Below, piece after piece: positions 45,749 to 52,804 of a DNA stretch of 64,000 nt (positions are counted from its first letter, which is position 1; the number at the start of each line of letters is the position of its first letter). The notes beneath the pieces were generated by a model. It was not told the origin of the DNA. It saw nothing but the letters and a program-made list of their open reading frames with translations, and did not search any database. The translations under genes and the position numbers were made by a program. The stretch is from Chitinophaga silvisoli. Lineage in GTDB: Bacteria > Bacteroidota > Bacteroidia > Chitinophagales > Chitinophagaceae. The stretch spans positions 744,001 to 808,000 of the forward strand of contig NZ_QTJV01000001.1 of the NCBI RefSeq assembly GCF_003412465.1, written 5' to 3'.

Positions 45749-46516
45749 TCAATTTACTGTTTTTGGCTGCAATGATGGCGCATAGGTAAAGCGGGGATGC
45801 GGTATGGGGGAACTTACCCTGGCAATCGTTTTATGATATTTATAGGTCATTTTATCAATAAATGAGCTGAAGGTATTACCACCGGCTTTGAAGAGTTTGC
45901 GATGGCCAAACCATACTACCAATGCGATAGAAAAGAAGGCAAGCTGGTAAAAGAAGCGCCAGAAGGGGCGGAAAAGCACGAATTTTTCCCTGAAAAGGAT
46001 AAAAAGGCGCTCTGCCTGGAATTCAATATGCGGGGCTTCGTCAACCAGGATATCAGTGCAGATCTGTTTGAGCAGGGTACAATTGCTGGCATCTTTGAGA
46101 GACTGGTAGAAGATCTGGGCGGCGCTCTCTACCGTGAGTACGGTAAGTGTCCAGAAGTCCATACTGGTATTGAAATAGCGGCATTTTCTGAACAGGGTAT
46201 CGCCCCAGTCAGATTTTACCCGGGGTTGATGAATCGCATCGAGGTAGCGACCGAGATTGTTGCCATGCTTTTGTTCTTCTTTGATGAAGAGTTGCACAGC
46301 AGTGATATAAGCAGGATCCTTGATCCGGTTCGCATAGCTGGTGGCTGTGCGTAGCAGGTGACTGCCATCAGAGGTTTCTCCCAGTTGCCAGGCCTGGAGC
46401 GAGCGGAGGATGGGGACGAGTTCTTCAGGGGTGATACTGGGGGGAATGGACCAGTCGATCCTGTGTTTGGTGGCATTTAGCTCAAAATGAGCGATCCATT
46501 GGGTACTTGTTTTCAT
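45749..46516 (-). CDS. Ferritin-like di-iron domain protein with a membrane segment
   Basis: A 255-aa protein from the ATG complementary to 46514-46516 (the frame extends 18 codons further, less likely). Ferritin-like helices carry the metal motifs EEQKHG (near 97), TVESAAQIFY (near 147) and DEAPHIEFQAERL (near 175), consistent with two E-x-x-H-type iron sites. After that the segment FFYQLAFFSIALVVWFG is hydrophobic and could anchor it to the membrane. I recall similar uncharacterised Bacteroidota proteins. First gene of an operon with DUF1361. Substrate unknown. Confidence 0.68.
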   Translation of the reverse strand: MKTSTQWIAHFELNATKHRIDWSIPPSITPEELVPILRSLQAWQLGETSDGSHLLRTATSYANRIKDPAYITAVQLFIKEEQKHGNNLGRYLDAIHQPRVKSDWGDTLFRKCRYFNTSMDFWTLTVLTVESAAQIFYQSLKDASNCTLLKQICTDILVDEAPHIEFQAERLFILFREKFVLFRPFWRFFYQLAFFSIALVVWFGHRKLFKAGGNTFSSFIDKMTYKYHKTIARVSSPIPHPRFTYAPSLQPKTVN

Positions 46517-46570
46517 ATACTGAAAGTGCTTTGCAATACAAAGTAAATAAAAATTATTTTTAGCGGGCAA

Positions 46571-46608
46571 AAAAAATCGCTTCTACCAGTGGCAGAAGCG
46601 ATCTTTTT
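46571..46608 (-). terminator. Terminator of the second aldo/keto reductase gene
   Basis: On the minus strand ATCGCTTCTGCC pairs with GGTAGAAGCGAT (one G:U) and is followed by eight T. It lies between the reductase stop and the ferritin-like gene. Confidence 0.88.
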
Positions 46609-46652
46609 GCAGGGTAGATGTCCTGCGGCAGGCCTTTTCAACGAAAAGTTAA

Positions 46653-47600
46653 TTATTTGCTGGCCTGATCCAGCAGTTCCAGATCTGCAGCATCCAGCTG
46701 TAGGGCAGGAGCAGCTACCAGGGTATCCAGCTGGCGCTGACTCGTAGCGCTCACCACCGGCGCTGCGATAGTTGGTTGCGCCAGCAACCATGCCAGGGCA
46801 ACTGTTGCAGGTTTAGTGTTATGTTTAGCAGCTACTTTATCCAATGCATTTAATACACCAATACCTTTTTCGTTCAGGTATTTTCTGACACCTTCACCAC
46901 GCACACTCTTCTTCAAATCTTCTTCTGAGCGGTACTTCCCTGTCAGGAACCCCGCTGCCAGTGACCAGTAGGGCATCACACTCAATCCATATTGCTTTGC
47001 TATCGGTTGGTATTTCGTTTCAAAGTTCTCCCGCTCCAGCAGGTTATAATGCGGCTGCAAAGCCTGGTAACGGGGCAGACCTTTTTCCTCCGCCAGCTTC
47101 AGGGACTCGGTCAGGCGCTCCGGAGTTAAGTTGGAAGCAGCTATGTGCCTCACCTTACCCGCCTTAATAATCTCATCATAAGCTGATAATGTTTCTTCCA
47201 CAGGTGTCACATTATCATCAAAGTGGGTATAGTACAGATCGATATGATCTGTCTGTAAACGCTGCAGTGACTCATCTACTGATTTCAGGATGTGTGCCCT
47301 GCTCACATCTTCTTTATGTTCTCTGTTCTGGGCACCCACTTTGGTCGCCAGGATGATCTGGTCACGGTTTCCACGGGCTTTCATCCATTTGCCAATGATC
47401 GTTTCTGATTCGCCACCTTTATTGCCGGCCGCCCACCATGAATAAGTGTCCGCAGTATCAATAAAGTTAAAGCCGGCATGGACGAAAGCATCCAGTATTT
47501 CAAATGATTGTTTTTCGTCCAGCGTCCATCCGAATACATTACCGCCAAAGTTGACAGGGGCTACCTGTAAATCTGTTTTACCTATTGTAATCTTTTTCAT
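46653..47600 (-). CDS. Aldo/keto reductase
   Basis: A 315-aa AKR-superfamily oxidoreductase. It opens MKKITIGKTDLQVAPVNFGGNVFGWTLDE. The tetrad is NFIDTADTYSWW (Asp and Tyr), ILATKVGAQ (Lys) and LYYTHFDDN (His). LAWLLAQPTIAAPVVSATSQRQLD provides the cofactor-binding end. It is not closely similar to the reductase at 37751-38827 and is monocistronic. Cytoplasmic; substrate unknown. Confidence 0.9.
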   Translation of the reverse strand: MKKITIGKTDLQVAPVNFGGNVFGWTLDEKQSFEILDAFVHAGFNFIDTADTYSWWAAGNKGGESETIIGKWMKARGNRDQIILATKVGAQNREHKEDVSRAHILKSVDESLQRLQTDHIDLYYTHFDDNVTPVEETLSAYDEIIKAGKVRHIAASNLTPERLTESLKLAEEKGLPRYQALQPHYNLLERENFETKYQPIAKQYGLSVMPYWSLAAGFLTGKYRSEEDLKKSVRGEGVRKYLNEKGIGVLNALDKVAAKHNTKPATVALAWLLAQPTIAAPVVSATSQRQLDTLVAAPALQLDAADLELLDQASK

Positions 47601-47699
47601 CTGTCATCAATTTGAGTGTGTAAAATTACCCCTAATGGCAATCGCAGGGTTTGTAAAATGGGGGCAATTAGTTGTAGATTTCTTTTACTTTTGTTCATT

Positions 47700-48659
47700 A
47701 TGAGTTTTTTAACAGTAACAGGGATTCGTACACAGGTGAATGGCGAATGGGTATTGAAGGGTATTGATTTTTCGCAGGAAAAGCACCAGCAGATTGCAAT
47801 TGTGGGTGCTTCCGGTTCCGGGAAAAGTACCTTACTGAAGATTGTAGCCGGGTTGATGCAAACTGACGAAGGAGAAGTACGATTTGAGGACAAGCGGGTA
47901 AAAGGCCCTCTCGAAAGACTGCTTCCTGGTGAACCCGGCATCGCTTACCTGAGTCAGCATTATGAACTGCGACTGAACTACCGGGTGGAAGAAGTACTGG
48001 AATATGCGAATAAGATGACGGAGGAAGAAGCCGCTGAACTCTATCGCATATGCAGGATCGATCACCTGATGAAAAGAAAAACCGACCAGCTCTCCGGCGG
48101 AGAAAAACAACGTGTGGCTATGGCCCGTTTGTTAATCGGCAACCCCAGGTTATTCCTGCTGGATGAACCTTTCTCTAACCTGGACTATTCACATAAGCAG
48201 ATGCTGAAAACAGTGATTAAGGATATCGGGGAGAAACTCGATCTTACCTGTCTGCTGGTATCACATGATCCACAGGATACCTTGTCCTGGGCAGATGAAA
48301 TCCTGGTGATAAAAGATGGAGAGATCGTGCAAAAAGGTACGCCGATTGATGTATATAATCATCCTGTGGATGAATATACGGCTGGTTTATTTGGCCCTTA
48401 TAACCTGGTGGAAGCGAAGGTGCTGGAACTGACAGGTGAAAAGAAGGTATTTGTCCGTCCGGAGAATTTATACTTTGGATATAAAGCAGGTATCAAAGGC
48501 CTTGTAGAAGAAGTAAACTATATGGGGAGTGCATATGAGATTCGTGTAAAGTTGCCCGGTGGCACTGTGCTGGTAAGGGCTGTGGATGTAACACCATTAC
48601 CTAAAAAAGGAAATACTGTATATATAGCTATTAAACCTGATAGTATATGGCATCTGTAG
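47700..48659 (+). CDS. ABC transporter ATP-binding protein (PotA/FbpC type), orphan
   Basis: A 319-aa nucleotide-binding subunit. The ATG at 47700 fits the family start (MSFLTVTGIRTQVNGEWVLKG); the frame opens 28 codons upstream. Walker A GASGSGKST is at 36-44. The signature LSGGEKQRV, Walker B LFLLDEPFSNLD and H-loop SHD are all intact. The C-terminal ~80 residues (VRPENLYFGY, YMGSAYEIRVKLPGG) form a TOBE-like regulatory domain of the spermidine/iron/molybdate importers. No permease or binding-protein gene is nearby. A TACTTTTG -7-like box lies only seven bases before the ATG, hinting at a very short leader. Confidence 0.88.
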   Translation: MSFLTVTGIRTQVNGEWVLKGIDFSQEKHQQIAIVGASGSGKSTLLKIVAGLMQTDEGEVRFEDKRVKGPLERLLPGEPGIAYLSQHYELRLNYRVEEVLEYANKMTEEEAAELYRICRIDHLMKRKTDQLSGGEKQRVAMARLLIGNPRLFLLDEPFSNLDYSHKQMLKTVIKDIGEKLDLTCLLVSHDPQDTLSWADEILVIKDGEIVQKGTPIDVYNHPVDEYTAGLFGPYNLVEAKVLELTGEKKVFVRPENLYFGYKAGIKGLVEEVNYMGSAYEIRVKLPGGTVLVRAVDVTPLPKKGNTVYIAIKPDSIWHL

Positions 48660-49408
48660 ACAAGTTTAACTCTAAGGAAAGATTTTCAGACAGGGTAGAC
48701 AACTATAAGAAATACCGGCCTGGCTATCCTGATGCTTTAATTGAATTTTTGAATACAAAGGCTGGACTGAGCAGTGATGCTGCGGTGGCTGATATTGGTT
48801 CAGGTACAGGTATCCTCACGGAATTATTATTAAAGAAAGGATGGACTGTGTATGCTATAGAGCCGAATGCGAAGATGCGTGAAGCTGCAGAAGCGCAATT
48901 GAATGAGTATCCCAATTTTTCATCTCTCAATGGTTCGGGTGAAGCCACTGGTTTACCTGATCAGTCGGTACAACTCATTACCGTTGCGCAGGCATTTCAC
49001 TGGATAGATCCTGTTGTAGCGAGAAAGGAATTTGACCGTATTTTATTACCTGGTGGTCACATTGCCCTGTTGTGGAATCTGCGTACACTGGACTCAACTT
49101 TTGATAAGGGGTATGAAGAGCTGAAGGCAAAATATGGTACGGATTATCATGAAATCCGAAAGGCACATGAGCCGGAATTAACTGAATTTTTTGCGCCGGC
49201 AGAGATGGAAGTGCATTACTTCAGGCATAGCCAGCAGCTTGACTTTGAAGGTTTGCTTGGACAGGTATTGAGTTCTTCATATATGCCGCAACCCGGGCAG
49301 AAAAATTATGAGGAGATGATGGAGGCGCTCAGGGATTTGTTTGAAACGAATCAGCGCGATGGGGAGGTGACGATTACTTATGATACGAAGTTGTACATTA
49401 ATAAATAG
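48647..49408 (+). CDS. Class I SAM-dependent methyltransferase
   Basis: A 253-aa methyltransferase. Motif I VADIGSGTGILTELLLKKG (near 46-64), acidic end of strand 2 YAIEPNAKM, and the post-motif LPDQSVQLITVAQAFHWID are those of the UbiE/YafE-type methyltransferase_11 family. It overlaps the ABC gene by 13 bases and is probably translated from the same message. The substrate cannot be inferred. Confidence 0.88.
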   Translation: MASVDKFNSKERFSDRVDNYKKYRPGYPDALIEFLNTKAGLSSDAAVADIGSGTGILTELLLKKGWTVYAIEPNAKMREAAEAQLNEYPNFSSLNGSGEATGLPDQSVQLITVAQAFHWIDPVVARKEFDRILLPGGHIALLWNLRTLDSTFDKGYEELKAKYGTDYHEIRKAHEPELTEFFAPAEMEVHYFRHSQQLDFEGLLGQVLSSSYMPQPGQKNYEEMMEALRDLFETNQRDGEVTITYDTKLYINK

Positions 49409-49425
49409 GACGTGTTCTAAAAAGA

Positions 49426-49453
49426 GCCTGCCGCAGGAGAGCCTGCAGCAGGC
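49426..49453. terminator. Hairpin between the methyltransferase and NO reductase genes
   Basis: GCCTGCCGCAGG (49426-49437) pairs with CCTGCAGCAGGC (49442-49453) with one mismatch. It lies between convergent genes and is GC-rich. A weak T-rich tract occurs downstream (CTTTTAACGCTC). Confidence 0.7.
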
Positions 49454-49463
49454 ATTGCATCTT

Positions 49464-51710
49464 TTAACGCTCTTCTTTTAAAGACCAGCCGGTCTTTAAT
49501 CCAATTACAAAAATTACCAGCAGTGATTCACCGGCTGCCAGCAATATATCGCCTGGCACTCTTAACCAGCGCAGTGTCTGCATAGTATCAGTATGCATAA
49601 ACTCCGCAGATCTGGCATACCAGTAACCATGTTGTATGGAGGCGATTGCCTGCAGGATGCCCATCGGGAGCATGCTTATAGTCACCATAACGAGCAGGCC
49701 TATATTAGTGAGCCAGAAAGACCATCCCAGCAGCTGATCATTCCATTGCCTGTCAGGATACAAACCTCTCAGTACAAACAGCATCAGGCCGATACCCAGT
49801 ATCCCATACACACCAAACAACGCAGCGTGGCCATGTACAGCGGTTGTATTCAGGCCCTGGATATAATACAGTGCGATAGGAGGGTTGATGGCAAAACCAA
49901 AGATCCCGGCACCGAGAAAGTTCCAGAAGCACATGGCTACCAGGCAGTAGATCGGCCATTTATAAGCCTTGATCCATGGGGTAGACTTACTCAGTGTATA
50001 GTTATGATACGCTTCGTAGCCAATCACCACCAGTGGTACTATTTCCAGTGCGCTGAAAGTAGCGCCCAATGCCAGCACAGAAATGGGTGTGGCACTGAAG
50101 TACAGGTGATGGAATGTACCAATGATGCCGCCGAAGAGGAAGATGATGGTAGAGAAAAGTACTGCAGTGGTAGCAGATCTGATTTGTAATAATCCCAGGC
50201 GGCAGAAAAGGAAAGCTCCCACCACTGTGGCAAACACTTCAAAGAAGCCTTCTACCCACAGATGCACTACCCACCAGCGCCAGTACTCAGCAACGGCCAT
50301 GTGTGTCTGCCTGCCATACATCAATCCTGCGGCATAGAACACGGCGATTGCAATAGACGCAATGACGAACAGGGTGAGGAGGTGGCGGCTTTCATCTTTT
50401 TTCCGCAATGCAGGCAACAGTGCTCTCAACATCAATACCAGCCAGATCACGAGTCCTGCGAGCAGCAGTATCTGCCATATTCTTCCCAGTTCAATATATT
50501 CATACCCCTGGTGGCCCCAGAGGAAATTGTCTACCAGTCCGAGTTTCTGCATAACACCCATCCATTGACCGATGAGGGAACCTACCACTACTATGAGCAA
50601 TGCACCAAATAAGATATTTACACCCAGGCGCTGGAACTTAGGCTCATAGCCGGATACAGCAGGTGCAATGTAGAGTCCTGTAGCGAGCCAGGAGGTAGCG
50701 ATCCAGAAGATGGCCAGCTGTACGTGCCAGCTACGGGATACGGAAGCTGGCAGGAATTTATCTAAGGGTAATCCATAGAATGCGTTTCCTTCCACGCCAT
50801 AGTGAGCCGTGATTACACCTGCCAGCATCTGTACAATGATGAGGGCACTCACAATCCAGAAGTACTTTAAGGTAGCCTTCATAGATGGTGTAATCACGGT
50901 ATGGCGCAGGGGATCTTCATCAGGCAGGATAGCAGGTGTTTCTTCTGCGTTGCGTGCATGGTATAATATGAGCAGTGCAGTACATGCCAGTAAAAGTAAC
51001 ACACTGAATCCTGACCAGAGGTGCAGGGAGGAAGAAGGGACATTGCCCACTGTTTCGTCGCCGGGCCAGTTGTTCGTATAGCTCACTGTTCCACCGGGAC
51101 GTTCAGTAATACAAACCCAGGTAGACCATGCGAAGAATGCATTCATCTTACGCATGCGCTCAGGGTCTTTAATTGTATTTCCCGGAATAGCATATTGTTC
51201 GCGGAGTTTAGCGAAGGCAGGATCGCCTTCCAGCATGAACAGGTGAGCATAGTAAGTAGAGAGTTCATTGAACGCTGCTACTCTTGCAGGTGCAAATACG
51301 ATGGTGTTGGCCGCAGCATCGAATGTGTTTTTACGGATAATTTTTTTGAGTCGTTGCAGGTACATTGCCTGAATATCATCAGGCTGTTGTGCATAATCTT
51401 TTTGGTCTGCAGCTGCGAGTGCATTCAGCATGATGCTTGATTCCCTGTGCAGGTAGTCTGCCGTCCAGTCGGGGGCAATATAGCTGCCATGGCCCCAGAT
51501 GCTGCCTACGGTTTGTCCGCCGATGGATTGCCATACGTTTTGTCCGTCGCGGATATCCTGTCCGGTGAAGAGTATGTTGCCTGATTCGTCGGTGACTTTA
51601 TCCGGTATTGGAGGAAGCTGGTGATAAATGTCTCTGCCGAACCAGATTAATACGGCAAAGCTGGATAGTAAGACCATGGCAAGGCCTATCCATAGTTTTC
51701 GTACGGTCAT
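49464..51710 (-). CDS. norZ: Quinol-dependent nitric oxide reductase (qNor)
   Basis: A 748-aa haem-copper oxidase-family protein with about 14 transmembrane helices. The N-terminal extension (SGNILFTGQDIRDGQNVWQSIGGQTVGSIWGHGSYIAPDW) is the hydrophilic domain that fuses NorC-like and NorB parts in qNor. NorB-type blocks follow (YGRQTHMAVAEYWRWWVVHLWVEGFFEVFATV, GTFHHLYFSATPISVLALGATFSALE, NTTAVHGHAALFGVYG) with the His ligands. It reduces NO to N2O using quinol, for detoxification rather than full denitrification. Last gene of an Rrf2-haemoglobin-qNor operon. Confidence 0.93.
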   Translation of the reverse strand: MTVRKLWIGLAMVLLSSFAVLIWFGRDIYHQLPPIPDKVTDESGNILFTGQDIRDGQNVWQSIGGQTVGSIWGHGSYIAPDWTADYLHRESSIMLNALAAADQKDYAQQPDDIQAMYLQRLKKIIRKNTFDAAANTIVFAPARVAAFNELSTYYAHLFMLEGDPAFAKLREQYAIPGNTIKDPERMRKMNAFFAWSTWVCITERPGGTVSYTNNWPGDETVGNVPSSSLHLWSGFSVLLLLACTALLILYHARNAEETPAILPDEDPLRHTVITPSMKATLKYFWIVSALIIVQMLAGVITAHYGVEGNAFYGLPLDKFLPASVSRSWHVQLAIFWIATSWLATGLYIAPAVSGYEPKFQRLGVNILFGALLIVVVGSLIGQWMGVMQKLGLVDNFLWGHQGYEYIELGRIWQILLLAGLVIWLVLMLRALLPALRKKDESRHLLTLFVIASIAIAVFYAAGLMYGRQTHMAVAEYWRWWVVHLWVEGFFEVFATVVGAFLFCRLGLLQIRSATTAVLFSTIIFLFGGIIGTFHHLYFSATPISVLALGATFSALEIVPLVVIGYEAYHNYTLSKSTPWIKAYKWPIYCLVAMCFWNFLGAGIFGFAINPPIALYYIQGLNTTAVHGHAALFGVYGILGIGLMLFVLRGLYPDRQWNDQLLGWSFWLTNIGLLVMVTISMLPMGILQAIASIQHGYWYARSAEFMHTDTMQTLRWLRVPGDILLAAGESLLVIFVIGLKTGWSLKEER

Positions 51711-51742
51711 TTTAGTGAATTTAGGTAAGAGGAGATTTAAAT

Positions 51743-52105
51743 TTATGCCGGGCGGTTTACAACATGTTGCATGACGGCCGATATTTTTAGTGCCCTGTTT
51801 TTGGCTGCCTGTGCGGTTTCGCCGGCGAACAGGTCATCGATGGTTTTATTAAAGATGGAAAGCCAGGCGTTGAAGTGCACAGTATCGATAGCCATACCAC
51901 GGTGTACACTCATCGGATCGCCCTCATACGTTTTGGTATAGAGCAGGAGTGTACTCCAGAAGTTACATAGTTTCTGCAGGTGCGTATCCCAGTCTTTGAT
52001 GCGGGAGTTGAAGATAGGTCCGATAGTATCGTCTTCTCTTACCCTGGCATAAAATGTATGCACCATGAGTTTTATGTCTTCTTCGGTAGTGATATCGGTT
52101 AGCAT
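51743..52105 (-). CDS. Group III truncated haemoglobin
   Basis: A 120-aa globin. MLTDITTEEDIKLMVHTFYARVREDDTIGPIF and LQKLCNFWSTLLLYTKTYEGDPMSVHRG are typical of truncated haemoglobin group III (Ctb-like). The conserved proximal His is probably His68. These globins protect against NO and nitrosative stress in Campylobacter. It sits between the Rrf2 gene (41 bases upstream) and qNor (32 bases downstream), supporting a shared NO-detoxification role. A 26-bp palindrome abuts the start codon directly. Confidence 0.9.
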   Translation of the reverse strand: MLTDITTEEDIKLMVHTFYARVREDDTIGPIFNSRIKDWDTHLQKLCNFWSTLLLYTKTYEGDPMSVHRGMAIDTVHFNAWLSIFNKTIDDLFAGETAQAAKNRALKISAVMQHVVNRPA

Positions 52106-52131
52106 AATTTAATACCTTTTTGTCTTTTATT
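52106..52131 (-). promoter_or_regulatory. Rrf2-type operator copy 2, before the haemoglobin gene
   Basis: On the minus strand: AATAAAAGAC-N6-GTATTAAATT. It is the same half-site arrangement and spacing as the copy upstream of rrf2 and touches the ATG. Role inferred from duplication and context. Confidence 0.65.
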
Positions 52132-52146
52132 AGAATAAAAAAAATG

Positions 52147-52578
52147 TCAGCGTTTCAGGAATCCAATGTCTTTACTGAGTTTTTCGTGAAACTCGTCCAG
52201 TTTGGTGTTGTTCAGCATCTGCGACATGTCTTCCCTGATTTTCTTGAATTCGTGGTGGATAGGGCAGGGCTTGGTTTCCGAGCAGTAATCCAGGCCGAGT
52301 CCGCAGCCGGAGAAGATTTTGTCGCCGTCGATGGCTTTTACAATATCGGCGATGGAGCATTGAAGGGCTTTTTCATCCAGGTAAAAGCCCCCGGTGGGGC
52401 CTTTGAAGGAGAGTAAGAGGCCTTTTCTGGTAAGTTCCTGCAGGATCTTGGCAATGAAATATTCAGGGGAGTTAATACCCGCAGCAATGTCCTTTACGCC
52501 CACTTTAATGTCGTTTTTGGACTGTTGTGCAATGTAGATCATTGCCCTGATGCCGTATTCGCAGGTTTTTGAAAACAT
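52147..52578 (-). CDS. Rrf2-family regulator, likely NO/Fe-S sensing (NsrR-like)
   Basis: A 143-aa regulator from the ATG complementary to 52576-52578 (MFSKTCEYGIRAMIYIAQQS); the frame extends 11 codons upstream. The winged helix is followed by an Fe-S cysteine set Cys92-x6-Cys99-x5-Cys105 (CGLGLDYC, then SETKPC). Such cysteines hold a [2Fe-2S] or [4Fe-4S] cluster in NsrR and IscR. The neighbouring NO-detoxification genes favour an NsrR-like role. The exact spacing differs from E. coli NsrR and IscR. Autoregulation is suggested by the upstream palindrome. Confidence 0.88.
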   Translation of the reverse strand: MFSKTCEYGIRAMIYIAQQSKNDIKVGVKDIAAGINSPEYFIAKILQELTRKGLLLSFKGPTGGFYLDEKALQCSIADIVKAIDGDKIFSGCGLGLDYCSETKPCPIHHEFKKIREDMSQMLNNTKLDEFHEKLSKDIGFLKR

Positions 52579-52599
52579 AGGGCAAAGATAGGGGGAAAT

Positions 52600-52625
52600 A
52601 ATAAAAGACAAAAAAGTATTTTATT
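52600..52625. promoter_or_regulatory. Rrf2-type operator copy 1, before rrf2
   Basis: AATAAAAGAC-N6-GTATTTTATT is a 26-bp near-perfect palindrome with one mismatched base pair (G against T). It starts 22 bases upstream of the regulator's start codon. The same sequence, 52106-52131, precedes the haemoglobin gene. Confidence 0.7.
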
Positions 52626-52804
52626 CCCTGGTGTTGTCTTTTGAATTATTCCGGGATTTTACGGTCAATGAGCTTCGCTAGGTGCCTATAGGCAATATGG
52701 AGTAATTGGAGAGGAATTAAAAGGAATGATATGGCTCTAAATAGGGAATTTCATTTTTGGTAGCGTATGCCGTATTTTTAAGTGTAGCATTTACAATCAA
52801 TTCC

